Shown: positions 10,501 through 18,869 of the stretch, one piece after another | Numbering within the stretch: the first letter of the stretch is position 1 | Layout of the letters: each line of letters begins with the position of its first letter | Source: a virus | DNA length: 36,045 nucleotides | IMG/VR virus record: IMGVR_UViG_3300030118_002802 | Span: 1-36,045 of that record | Reading direction: 5' to 3' (one strand) | Translations under genes and position numbers: made by a program | Notes under the pieces: model-generated | Databases searched by the model: none | What the model was told of the DNA's origin: nothing | Seen by the model: the letters and a program-made list of their open reading frames with translations, nothing else

Positions 10501-13500
10501 TTAAATATCTTAATTGCCAAGAAGCCGCCACAACATACTCTAAAGCGTTTTCACTACTGTTTAAAACATTATCTTCTAGTATTTGATCTCTATATACTTT
10601 TACAAAAAATCTACCATCAAACTCAGGTTTACTTTCTACCTCATATTCTATTAAGTCAAATTGTAAATCTCCTATTCTACCAGCCCATGTGTCATCGCTA
10701 GAAGCAAAAGCTACATCATCTTCTATTTTACCTACAAGCTTTATTTTGTAATCATTATTAGATATTTTACTAACTTTAGACACTTCATATTCTTTAGAGA
10801 TACTGTTTTGTCCAGAAAATATAATACCCATTTTATTTACGCTAGCAAAATCTATATGCGCATCTGTACCATACACAGCGTCAAAAGGTTGCCTTGCAAC
10901 AGTTATAAAAGTAGTGTCTTGCAAAGGATAACCTCTAGTACTATTACCTATATTATTACTTCCAGAGTTAAAAAAAGTTCCTAAGTTTTTCTTAGTTGTT
11001 TTTATAAAATCAGGAGCTTCATTTTCTATAGCTAATATTTTGTATCTAGCTTTTTGTGTAACAGGATTGTCATTACCATGAGCTTTTTTTAATACTAAAA
11101 ATGTTTCTTCGTCTAGTTTATTTCTTTCAGAAGAAGGAAAGCTTAACCATATATTACCATCAGCAGCATTATACCATCTGTCCATAGCTAAGCTATAATA
11201 TTCTGAAGAAGTTTCTTTTATATAAAAAGAAAAATACTTTGCCCAAGATGGCACTTGTGTACCATCCCAAAGCCTAGCTATTATTCTGTTTCTTTTATTA
11301 CAAAAGCTTTGATCTAAATTAATCATAGCTTCTTTAGAAGTTAACACCGGTGTTTCTCTCCCATACTCATCACTAAAAACTACACCTAATTGGTAGTTCC
11401 TCATAGATTTTACAGAAGGACGAGCGTAGTCTTCATCAGGAAAATGCTCATCTCCTCTAGAGTGTGTACTTATAACTATAACAGGATCTTTCTCAACAGT
11501 ATAGTTGTGAAGATAATTACCATATACAACTCTATTAGCAGAAACTTCTTGCGCTTTTGCTTTTCTAGGAACATTGTCATAAGGTCTTAACAACTGGTTA
11601 GAAGGTACTACCGCGTGAACTAAATCTGTAGTAACATTATAAACACCCCTATTAGGTTTGTCATTATCAGTACGTGTATGTGGATTAGCTTTTAAGTTAG
11701 GCCATATAGGATCACCATCTGTAGGTTTTAAAGTTTTTATAGTATATACAGTAGGGTTGTTTGTTTCTTTATATAGTAAATCTATTTCAACAACATCTTG
11801 TGGCATTATATCTTCTGGAAAAAAATAATTTCTTAATTTCAAACATCTTAATTGATTTCTCATACCAAGATTAAAACCTTTTTTTGGAAAATACTCGTAG
11901 TAATCTGGTAAAAAAGCTGTTTCAGAAAAAGGAGCAAAAGTAGAATACTCTCCATCTTGATACTTGTATCTATAAGAAAATCTAGGAAAACTATATTCAA
12001 ACAAAGCTTCACCAACCTTTCTTCTAACATTATAAATTGCACCTGGTGTTAAGTTTGCTTTTTCTTCAGATATAGATAATAAAGTTATTTCAAAACCACT
12101 AGAAGCTAAAGAGTTAGCACCAGCAACATTAGAAGATATAACCTTAGCTCTAATAACAGCATCTTGAGGATCTATTACGTTACTATAAGCTGAAGAGTTA
12201 TCTTCATCTTCATCTTGAGGTATAAAATATATTTCATCTCCAACCCTGTAATCAACAGGCGTGTCAAAGCTTATACTTACCGTAGCCCCAGCTTCTAAAG
12301 GTACTAAGTCTGGAGAAACGTTAGTATTTTTAAAAACACTTGGTGTTCCATTTGTGTGTGTTGTTGATATAGGATTTTCTGCTCCAGTAGAGTTTATTCT
12401 AGGTTCAGACGACCTGTACATTTCTATATGCAAAGGTTGTGTTGGTCCTTTTTTAATTACAGTTATATATTGTCTATCTGCATATACAGCTTTTTTCTTA
12501 TCAGAGGTAGTAACAACTCTCAATGTACCGTCGTTGTTCACATCTTTAACTAATCTAGTGTGGAAATAATTTGAATCACCATTAAAAACACCACTTGTTA
12601 AAGTAGTGTTTGTATTGTTAAAACCAGTTAAAGGTGTTGTAGCTCCTTGCAAATAAACAGAACCACCAGTACCTTTTATACTTCTTTCTATATTTATTTT
12701 TTTAGGTTCAGACTTGTCATCTGTCCAGTATATATTACCATCTAAAACGTTTACACCTGTTATTAAAGTTTCTTTATCAAACTCTAAAGCACTAGGTGCG
12801 CTAAATTTCGCAATGTCAGTAGCGCCAGTGGTTAAAGCTATAGATGTAAAAATTTTCCACCTACTATTAGAGCTATCCCATTGAATATCTGTAACAAAAA
12901 TATTATGTGATTTGAAAACTTGATAAGTATTTCCATTTGTTACAGTAGCACTTGTTATAGGGTGTGATATACTACCCCCGGTGTTATTAGTAAAAGTACC
13001 ACTTACCTTCATGCCTATTCTAATACCAGTTTTGTTTCCAGTAGCACCACCAGTTGGTTCTGCAGGTACTGTTATGAAGCTACCAGCCTCATTAGTAACT
13101 ACTTGTTTTCTTACTTCAAATATATCTACAAAGACATATTTTAATACTTGTAAAACAGTATCAAATTCTATTATGTAATTTTTTCTAGTTGTGGGTACAC
13201 TTAAATTATTTTGAGCAAAATCACCATCTGAAACAAAATAGTATATTTTATCTTCATCTGGAGCTGCTACTTTACCAACTATAGAGGCAGTACCTCGTAT
13301 ATCTATAGTTGTAAAGTCAAACATAGTATCTATTTTAGTATTACCTTTTATGTTTTGAGCTGTACCTATATCATCTGTATCTGTAGTAGAAACTTGTATA
13401 TTTAAAGCGTCTCGATATTGACCTTTAGCCGTTGAAGCAAAAAGTCTTTCATCGAGGTCTTTGTTCATTTTACCACCCGCAAAATTTCTTTTTATCTCCG

Positions 13501-13504
13501 GCAT
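7505..13504 (-). CDS. Giant tail stabilisation/tail tubular-like structural protein
   Basis: At 1999 residues this is the largest gene in the window. The N-terminus, MPEIKRNFAGGKMNKDLDERL followed by a YRDALNIQVST segment, is the signature I associate with the large stabilisation or nozzle-type proteins of crAss-like and marine Bacteroidetes phages. These are thought to be functional counterparts of T7 gp12 or P22 gp10. The rest is beta-rich with many aromatic residues. A stretch near residues 1640-1800 (ITLCEDKVLKVLSNKDALFN, later VSYNERSKGWVSFKSFTP) resembles the beta-propeller-like C-terminal part of such proteins. It lies 3 bases after the 298-residue adaptor candidate. Family identification rests on the N-terminus and context. 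Confidence 0.75.
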   Translation of the reverse strand: MPEIKRNFAGGKMNKDLDERLFASTAKGQYRDALNIQVSTTDTDDIGTAQNIKGNTKIDTMFDFTTIDIRGTASIVGKVAAPDEDKIYYFVSDGDFAQNNLSVPTTRKNYIIEFDTVLQVLKYVFVDIFEVRKQVVTNEAGSFITVPAEPTGGATGNKTGIRIGMKVSGTFTNNTGGSISHPITSATVTNGNTYQVFKSHNIFVTDIQWDSSNSRWKIFTSIALTTGATDIAKFSAPSALEFDKETLITGVNVLDGNIYWTDDKSEPKKINIERSIKGTGGSVYLQGATTPLTGFNNTNTTLTSGVFNGDSNYFHTRLVKDVNNDGTLRVVTTSDKKKAVYADRQYITVIKKGPTQPLHIEMYRSSEPRINSTGAENPISTTHTNGTPSVFKNTNVSPDLVPLEAGATVSISFDTPVDYRVGDEIYFIPQDEDEDNSSAYSNVIDPQDAVIRAKVISSNVAGANSLASSGFEITLLSISEEKANLTPGAIYNVRRKVGEALFEYSFPRFSYRYKYQDGEYSTFAPFSETAFLPDYYEYFPKKGFNLGMRNQLRCLKLRNYFFPEDIMPQDVVEIDLLYKETNNPTVYTIKTLKPTDGDPIWPNLKANPHTRTDNDKPNRGVYNVTTDLVHAVVPSNQLLRPYDNVPRKAKAQEVSANRVVYGNYLHNYTVEKDPVIVISTHSRGDEHFPDEDYARPSVKSMRNYQLGVVFSDEYGRETPVLTSKEAMINLDQSFCNKRNRIIARLWDGTQVPSWAKYFSFYIKETSSEYYSLAMDRWYNAADGNIWLSFPSSERNKLDEETFLVLKKAHGNDNPVTQKARYKILAIENEAPDFIKTTKKNLGTFFNSGSNNIGNSTRGYPLQDTTFITVARQPFDAVYGTDAHIDFASVNKMGIIFSGQNSISKEYEVSKVSKISNNDYKIKLVGKIEDDVAFASSDDTWAGRIGDLQFDLIEYEVESKPEFDGRFFVKVYRDQILEDNVLNSSENALEYVVAASWQLRYLNNHAYTSSSYTNGGNWTSQTSTNTQNKSLKGPIVRKTKEKTGTSQEDRYFHPTEYNHHSSATFPNANGASATVTSNTYRWGGATSDSSSALKNAQVPTVNNGLRAFDMRHGHNHAMNDDTWTMSAGGSGFTPAAREFWQYASGLQDFFIDASTAYSWTSMEENFNSVLGGGRDRPGNEYASDTWSAGEVACGKAGPYGSTTTGVKGSPSGKCGNTKYEKGQPSRGIWFGPNDECYMDLSWTGMGKPGQEDGWGSKPYPEKLDETSATIYKSAQNFIETLCTPGTKFRFRKDPDETIYTAERFDHPDCGWNSNKWRSSGANEVVGVWGIRNYKTRDPWQIREQHESWNKRQRWTLKVTPRIGDNGSQNEYNPVTGTIFGAPSPVRALHHDTTDADVIEILRPYVDLDGEGAGNYTENPAIWETEPKESVDVDIYYQVGGLNPVELTKSTNEEFLPLGSTFQTQSASGTVTTHTITEWTAADTFTFTPAIPNNAANTIADGEDVYFEKRNHYNLGCNANGAVGQGATSMKLHGLNKYATNPLWKEYHVLDWNNCWSFLNGAESDRARDDFNQKQMDNGVKASTVLAEPIREERREHGFIWSGIYNSNSGVNNTNQFIMAESITKDLNPEYGSIQKLHQRNTDLITLCEDKVLKVLSNKDALFNADGNSNVTATAKVLGAAQPYKGNYGISKNPESFVATPYQLYFGDAMRGQICALSGEGVRTISTLGMKNYFSDILKENVHQLLGTYDQKKKEYNVTIKKKLKKYQESPELITVSYNERSKGWVSFKSFTPQDGISLNNQYYTWYNGSLWKHHSNEKRNNFYEQQYTSDITLIFADPTASVKSFDVIAYEGSKEKISSFTSESTNFFTGNSGSNNGIDSASVNASDFGSLSYRKLTAQKGWYVDDVNTDLQVGNDIFFVDKEGKKYGYVTGKEGGIDNLDNNWNEKEFSTQGIGVATIEHGDPDRGEQGSWLIQNNVSSTYQGDDGSGGAWDTQNFGNE

Positions 13505-13507
13505 ATT

Positions 13508-14404
13508 CTAGTGTTTTATAATCTTACTACTATTTCTTAATATTTGTGCTATTTCTTCTGATTTAAGATTTGATAATCTTATCTTTGCTTTTCTAGTTTC
13601 AGCAAATCTTTCTTTTTTTATTTGAGCTAACAAACCAGCCGGCGTGTTTGCTTTAGCTAATAACACACCGTATAATATCCATTTATAAAGCGCTTCTTCT
13701 ACTAACTTTGGAATAAAACTTGTAGTAGTACTCATTTCATCATCAACAAGATTTGTTGCTATACCATCACTTATGTATTCCAATATAACTGTTTTACCAG
13801 CCATGTTAGAGCTAAAGTGAAATTTACCTGCTTGTTCATCAATATAAAAACTACCATTTGTTTGAGCGTGTTCAGGTGTTAAACCATATCTGCTTCCTAA
13901 CAAAGCATCATAAACATCTTTATCTGTATTATGACTTCCAGTGTTTGGATCAACTTCTCTTGCTTTGAAATTTTCTCTAGTAGTAGAAGTTTCGTCTACT
14001 GAATAATTAGCATCGTAACCTCCCCAACTTTGTATAGTGTTTTGATCTTGTTTTGGATTACCTGTAAATCTAGTTGGGTATATAATATGCTTTATACCGC
14101 CTTCGTCTGACCAAGAAAGTTTTTGGTAATTTATATAATCATGAGGCATTACAAGCATTAAAGAGGCTGGTATAACAACTTCCCAATCTCTTTTACTTCT
14201 TATAGTATCATAAGATAATTCTTGTAAAGCTCTTATAGCGTGGAACTGAACATCTCTAGCATCTATATCTTGACATATCTTTCCATGACCAACATAAGCA
14301 GCATTAAAACCATCTATAGCATCTTGCAGTGTAATGTATCTGTAACCACCATGGGTACCAATTTCTCTATAGTATGTATTATTTGTTTGAAATGTAAACG
14401 CCAT
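13508..14404 (-). CDS. Putative head-tail adaptor / tail tubular A-like protein
   Basis: This 298-residue protein contains YITLQDAIDGFNAAYVGHGKI followed by DARDVQFHAIRALQELSYDTI, a helical pattern that recurs in marine phage neck proteins encoded between capsid and tail genes. The C-terminus is basic and helical. It is placed directly upstream of the tail-stabilisation-like gene and 4 bases after the 244-residue protein. In short-tailed phages this position is taken by the adaptor (T7 gp11-like) that links portal and nozzle. The assignment is by pattern and order, not by a catalytic motif. Confidence 0.6.
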   Translation of the reverse strand: MAFTFQTNNTYYREIGTHGGYRYITLQDAIDGFNAAYVGHGKICQDIDARDVQFHAIRALQELSYDTIRSKRDWEVVIPASLMLVMPHDYINYQKLSWSDEGGIKHIIYPTRFTGNPKQDQNTIQSWGGYDANYSVDETSTTRENFKAREVDPNTGSHNTDKDVYDALLGSRYGLTPEHAQTNGSFYIDEQAGKFHFSSNMAGKTVILEYISDGIATNLVDDEMSTTTSFIPKLVEEALYKWILYGVLLAKANTPAGLLAQIKKERFAETRKAKIRLSNLKSEEIAQILRNSSKIIKH

Positions 14405-14408
14405 TTAT

Positions 14409-15143
14409 CTATATTTTTTGTAATGTTTTTTCAGTTTGATCTTTTACTTGAGCTAAATTAGCTAAGCCAGGTTTGTTTATAACTATACCTGCCATTTCTA
14501 ATATTTTATTTACTAAAGTATCTTCTTCACTTCTATGTAATTCAAAGTTTACAGCTACGTTACTATTGTATAAAGGTATACCTCTTACAACAACGTAACC
14601 CCAATTAACCGTTTTAGGTATTCTAAAACACTCTACTGTAACTCCACTTGTAACTTGATTAAGCTTATTATTGTAAACTTCTATATCACCACCACCGTAA
14701 GCATCTGTCCATATAGGATCAAAAGATTGATTGTAAGTTTGATGTCTAGGTGATAGTTTTATATTTTCTAAATCTACTCTTTCCATATACTTACACAAAT
14801 ATCTATTAGCTACAACTATATTACCATAATGAAAAATTTCTAAAGCTTGGCCACTAACAGTTATTGTAGTTGGAAATGTTGTTCCTGATGTTACAGTTTG
14901 AAAAGAGCTAAAAGGTTTTAATTTTTGATCTATTAATTTACTTATATTTCCTTCGTCAGTATGGTGATCTGGATCTGGCTCGTTTCTGTCTCTTTGATTT
15001 TTATCGTAAAAGTATTGCTCGAATATAGTCATTTGAGCTTGATTAGCCAGTAAATTAAACTCTTGAGGTGTTATATAACCTCTTTGCTCTTTGTTAGCTA
15101 GTGCTAATACTCTTTGATATACTGTGTCTATATTTACTGCCAT
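14409..15143 (-). CDS. Putative head completion/neck protein
   Basis: This 244-residue protein begins MAVNIDTVYQRVLALANKEQ followed by GYITPQEFNLLANQAQMTIFEQYFYD. I recognise this start from phage structural clusters, where it lies next to the head-tail adaptor. The N-terminal third is helical and the centre beta-like, with a putative helical C-terminal tail. The exact role (connector, head completion or tail) is not known. An mRNA hairpin at 15163-15189 precedes its start, so its expression may be tuned separately from the capsid genes. Confidence 0.6.
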   Translation of the reverse strand: MAVNIDTVYQRVLALANKEQRGYITPQEFNLLANQAQMTIFEQYFYDKNQRDRNEPDPDHHTDEGNISKLIDQKLKPFSSFQTVTSGTTFPTTITVSGQALEIFHYGNIVVANRYLCKYMERVDLENIKLSPRHQTYNQSFDPIWTDAYGGGDIEVYNNKLNQVTSGVTVECFRIPKTVNWGYVVVRGIPLYNSNVAVNFELHRSEEDTLVNKILEMAGIVINKPGLANLAQVKDQTEKTLQKI

Positions 15144-15162
15144 TTTATATTTTTTATAGTTA

Positions 15163-15189
15163 AGTAACCACCCTATAAGAGTGGCTACT
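15163..15189 (-). promoter_or_regulatory. Intergenic mRNA hairpin, weak terminator or processing site
   Basis: AGTAACCACCC (15163-15173) can pair with GAGTGGCTACT (15179-15189) across a 5-nt loop. That is an 11-bp stem with two G-U-type pairs when transcribed from the minus strand. No strong U-run follows on that strand, so it is more likely a weak terminator, RNase site or 5' stabiliser of the 244-residue gene. Confidence 0.55.
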
Positions 15190-15202
15190 CACTATAGGAT
15201 AA

Positions 15203-16006
15203 TTACGAGTTTAATCGCTTTTCTACATTTTTAAACACCTCCATTCCTTCATCAGTTTTAAACCAATGAGCTAATGCATTATATGGGTGCTCATCAAATG
15301 GTACTGTCATTATTTTTCTACCAGTAGAAGCCCAAGTAAATGTTCTTTGATCTGGTGAAAGTTTTAAAATATCAGACTCAACAGCTTTTACACCAATGTT
15401 TCTAATATGAACGTTATCGTCTTCTGCTATATCTAAGAACGTTAAAGGTGATTGTCTAGCAAATAGTAATAAATCTCTTTTTAATTCACTAGAACTCATC
15501 TCTGACACTCTAGAACCTATTTCTACACGTAATATAGCTTCTGCCTCTTGAACGTTTAAGCTTTTTGCTAAGTTTAAAGCTTCTATTTCTGCCTCTATAT
15601 AATCAATTTGATTAGCAGCTCTTTCCTCAGGTTTAACCTCTGCATAAACTCTATTTCTACCTGGGTGATATAAAGACAAAAACTTTTGAAGCATAACTTC
15701 GTTTTTAGGAACATATAACATTCCATTCCTAAACCAAACATGACCTCTTCTAATATCACCTTTCATTTCGTCTACAAAGCACGTTCTTTGGTTTCTTGAA
15801 TAACAAACTTCCCTTTCGTACCCAGCTTCTTCATCAAAATAATATAAACCAGAAGATCTTAAGTGATACGCTAAAGGACTCATGTCTTTTAAAACATAAG
15901 TTCTGTCTTTTACTTCCCATATAGGTTTTTTAGGTTTTGCTGTTGTAACGACTGGCGCTTCAACAACAGGTGCCTCCACCTTTTCAGTTTTTTGTTTTTT
16001 TGCCAT
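15203..16006 (-). CDS. Capsid-adjacent structural protein of unknown role
   Basis: This 267-residue protein is the first gene after the major capsid protein. Residues 1-30 are a Lys/Pro/Val linker with a repeated VEAPVV. Next comes a region rich in aromatic and charged residues (YYFDEEAGYEREVCYSRNQRTCFVDE), then a helical middle and a C-terminal segment with EHPYNALAHWF. The unstructured start resembles proteins that decorate or complete capsids, but I know no family for it. It is separated from the capsid gene by a strong terminator, so it is probably transcribed by read-through at a lower level or from its own unseen promoter. Confidence 0.55.
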   Translation of the reverse strand: MAKKQKTEKVEAPVVEAPVVTTAKPKKPIWEVKDRTYVLKDMSPLAYHLRSSGLYYFDEEAGYEREVCYSRNQRTCFVDEMKGDIRRGHVWFRNGMLYVPKNEVMLQKFLSLYHPGRNRVYAEVKPEERAANQIDYIEAEIEALNLAKSLNVQEAEAILRVEIGSRVSEMSSSELKRDLLLFARQSPLTFLDIAEDDNVHIRNIGVKAVESDILKLSPDQRTFTWASTGRKIMTVPFDEHPYNALAHWFKTDEGMEVFKNVEKRLNS

Positions 16007-16032
16007 AATATTATATAATTAAAAAGTTAAAA

Positions 16033-16060
16033 AAAAAGGGGAGGATTAACTCCCCTTTTT
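16033..16060 (-). terminator. Rho-independent terminator after the major capsid gene
   Basis: AAAAAGGGGAG (16033-16043) pairs perfectly with CTCCCCTTTTT (16050-16060) around a 6-nt loop. On the minus strand the stem is followed by a run of nine U residues (complement of 16029-16037). It lies 11 bases past the capsid stop codon, so capsid mRNA should end here with partial read-through. The stem is symmetric enough to act on plus-strand transcripts too. Confidence 0.85.
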
Positions 16061-16071
16061 AATAATTGCTA

Positions 16072-17640
16072 TTAGCTATCGTAGCTACCAGTTCCTTGTA
16101 TTAACATAAAGTTGTTAGCACCTTGAGTAACTAAACATCTTTCAGTTAAGAAATGCATGTGCATAGCATCTAAATCAGAAGTAGCCGCTCCAACTGAACC
16201 AGTAGTCCAAGTTTTGAATCGTCTGTCTTCCATTTGAGAAGCTCTGTATCTGCAGTGTAAGAAAGGACGCTTTAGATTTTTACCTAAAGTTTGGTCATAA
16301 ACAGATGTTACACCTGCTGGTACAAATATACCTCTTACTTGCTCAGTACCAACAACACCTCCTCTAGTAGCTAAATCATTTAAGTATTTCCAGTCAGACT
16401 TATAGAAGTCGTAAGAACCTCTTCTGAAACCAGAGAAACCTAAATTAAGAGCCATATCTTCGTCGTTGTCAAATACTCCGTAAGAAGTACCACCACTACC
16501 GTAAGAATTCATACTAGCTAACATGTCATCAACGCTAAGCATTAAGTCTCTGTTACCAAAAATCATGTATTCTTCAATAGCACCTTGCTTATCAAACTCA
16601 GCTAAAATTTTATCAAAGTCAGCTAAAACATTTGCACCTGAAAAATTAGTAGCAGTATTCGCTAGTAAACCATCAAATACGTTACCTCTAGAAGTTACAG
16701 CTGCAAATAAACCTTCAGTACCAGATATAGTACCTGCCGCAGTGTTTTGAGAACCTGAAGCAGATCCTGCTGCATGTCCTGTTAACGGGTCAAGACCATC
16801 AGCTGCGTTGTTATCAATATCTACACGCTCGTGCTCTATTAAAGTCATTTCGCAGTAATCTGCAAATCTCATTCTAGTATCACCAGCTGCTTTTAAATAC
16901 CACATGTAACCTGATTGTCCGTCTTCACCAGAAACTTCGATCCAACCAATTTGAGATGCATCAGATCCTGAAACCTCATACATATCTTTCATAATAACTG
17001 GTTTGTTAGTGAAAGATTTAAACTCAGGCTGAATAGCTTTAGTTCTACCTGAAGTACCTTTACCATACTCAGAACCATATACAAACAAAGATATATTGTC
17101 AGCTGTAGCGCTTTCTGTATCCGTGTCAGTAAAGTGATTATTAAGACCGTCAAAAGTTTTAACAGTAATTTTCTGATAAACTACAGTAGAAATAGTTTCA
17201 TCAGCGATTAAGAAAACATAGCCTTTTACAACTTTGTTTTTAGAACCTGCTTCTGACATAACTACTAAATCACCAACTCTAATACCTGTAGTTTTACCAC
17301 CCATTGCATTACCATCAACGTCTTTAGTTATAGTAATTTCATAAGCGTTTGAAGTAGCGTCTCTAGCGTTACCTTTGTAAGCTAAATGTAATCTACCTTG
17401 CTCTGACCAAATTACTTGATCAGCAGACATCGGCTCTTCTGCGCCGACCATCTCTAAGAAACCTCCAATTGTTCTATTACCGAACACTTCAGCTTCCGCT
17501 TCCATTAAATCTGGAAGATATTGTTGTGCCCAACCAGCAGTAGTAGTAGACGTAAAATCAATATAGTTTGATGTTAACGTTTGCTTGTTTGCTGTTGGCA
17601 CGCTGTTTAACGACCCACCGGCCGTAAAGTCTGTTGCCAT
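16072..17640 (-). CDS. Major capsid protein
   Basis: The ATG at 17640 gives MATDFTAGG and 522 residues. A TTG three codons upstream is the only in-frame extension, and I prefer the ATG. Identification rests on position (portal, scaffold-like gene, then this), its own strong terminator, the low-charge Gly/Ala/Thr-rich composition typical of HK97-fold shells, and a pattern recurring in marine phage capsid proteins (GWAQQYLPDLMEAEAEVFGN near the start, HFLTERCLVTQGANNFMLI at the end). Residues about 35-60 could form the N-arm helix. No protease gene was recognised nearby. The fold assignment is inferred. Confidence 0.85.
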   Translation of the reverse strand: MATDFTAGGSLNSVPTANKQTLTSNYIDFTSTTTAGWAQQYLPDLMEAEAEVFGNRTIGGFLEMVGAEEPMSADQVIWSEQGRLHLAYKGNARDATSNAYEITITKDVDGNAMGGKTTGIRVGDLVVMSEAGSKNKVVKGYVFLIADETISTVVYQKITVKTFDGLNNHFTDTDTESATADNISLFVYGSEYGKGTSGRTKAIQPEFKSFTNKPVIMKDMYEVSGSDASQIGWIEVSGEDGQSGYMWYLKAAGDTRMRFADYCEMTLIEHERVDIDNNAADGLDPLTGHAAGSASGSQNTAAGTISGTEGLFAAVTSRGNVFDGLLANTATNFSGANVLADFDKILAEFDKQGAIEEYMIFGNRDLMLSVDDMLASMNSYGSGGTSYGVFDNDEDMALNLGFSGFRRGSYDFYKSDWKYLNDLATRGGVVGTEQVRGIFVPAGVTSVYDQTLGKNLKRPFLHCRYRASQMEDRRFKTWTTGSVGAATSDLDAMHMHFLTERCLVTQGANNFMLIQGTGSYDS

Positions 17641-17669
17641 TCTTGTCAATTTTTAAATGTTAATATTAA

Positions 17670-18854
17670 TTATTTTCCTTTTCGCATTTTCAACTTTAAC
17701 GAATTAGAATCATTACCTAACACTTTAAACTTCATACCACCGACATTAACCTCGCCTTGAGCTTGTCTAGGGTTGAGTTGAACATTTTTATCTTTTGCTA
17801 CTCTTTCTTTCATAGCATCAGCTTTGCCTTGTTCATAAAAGTGTCTTGCAACTACATCTGGATTCATCGCAGTGTAAATGCTTTTGTGGTAACCTTGAGC
17901 ATCACCTATAACATTATCTTCATTTAAAAACTTTTTAAACAAATTATCCGCGTTACTTTGAGTCTCTTTTACCTGAGCAACATCATTGATGTTTAACCTA
18001 AACCTCTTATCTCCAACGTTGTATTCAAAACCTTTGAAATCTTTGTTGAAAACTTGGTTTGTTTTATTTACAAAAACTTTATGGTTGTTACCAATAATTT
18101 CTTGCTCCTTGTTATACCTGTTGAAAAAGTCTACAGCTTTTTGTTGCTCTGGCGTTAACCTTTTGTCTCTTGCTTTGACTTCCTCATAATATTTAGACTT
18201 TAAGCCGTCTAAGTGCTTTCTAGCGTCAGCAACTTGCTCTTTTAACGCTAGTTTTTTTCGTTTTATTTCTTTGTCGTCCATGCTTTCTTCATCGTAAGAA
18301 AACTGATCGTCCATAAGAAAATTTATTTCTTCTAAAGTTAAATGCGGTTTTGTTTTTCTATAATACTCTAACAAAGCGTCTTGATCATCTAACTTGCTAA
18401 TGTCTCTATTTAAAGCCACGTAATCATTTAAATCACCACCTGTTTCTTCCATAAAATCTACAAGCTTCTGTATGTTTTCTGGAAGTGGCTTGCCTGTTTG
18501 TTGAGCTTCAGTTATAGCTTCCTTAGTTTCTTCAACTAAATCTTCTACCTTTTTATCAACTTCTTCTTCTGTTATTTCTTCAACTACAGGTGTTTCTTCT
18601 TTAACCTCTTCTTTAGGCTGTTCTTCTTTTATTTCTTCAACAGCCTCAACCTTTTCTTTGTTTTCTGTTAAATCAACCTTAACAGGTTCTTCTGTTTTAT
18701 CTTCAACAGGTTTTGTTAAATCAATTTTAACATCTTTGTTTAAATTTGAAAACTTTTTAGGTTTTTTAATTTTTATTTTTTCAACCTTGTTATCTACTTT
18801 AGGTTGTTCTTTTTGTGTAGTTTCTTCAACTACTTCTTTTTTTGTTTCTTCCAT
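17670..18854 (-). CDS. Putative scaffolding protein
   Basis: This 394-residue protein lies between portal and major capsid genes, the usual place of scaffold. Residues 1-125 are extremely rich in Lys, Glu and Val with Pro, low in complexity, and probably disordered. Residues about 145-245 are charged helices with coiled-coil character. The C-terminus holds a basic patch ending KLKMRKGK, as expected for a segment that binds capsid or portal. No protease motif is seen. Function is inferred from position and composition; a head-associated internal protein is the alternative. Confidence 0.65.
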   Translation of the reverse strand: MEETKKEVVEETTQKEQPKVDNKVEKIKIKKPKKFSNLNKDVKIDLTKPVEDKTEEPVKVDLTENKEKVEAVEEIKEEQPKEEVKEETPVVEEITEEEVDKKVEDLVEETKEAITEAQQTGKPLPENIQKLVDFMEETGGDLNDYVALNRDISKLDDQDALLEYYRKTKPHLTLEEINFLMDDQFSYDEESMDDKEIKRKKLALKEQVADARKHLDGLKSKYYEEVKARDKRLTPEQQKAVDFFNRYNKEQEIIGNNHKVFVNKTNQVFNKDFKGFEYNVGDKRFRLNINDVAQVKETQSNADNLFKKFLNEDNVIGDAQGYHKSIYTAMNPDVVARHFYEQGKADAMKERVAKDKNVQLNPRQAQGEVNVGGMKFKVLGNDSNSLKLKMRKGK

Positions 18855-18869
18855 AATATAATATAATAA

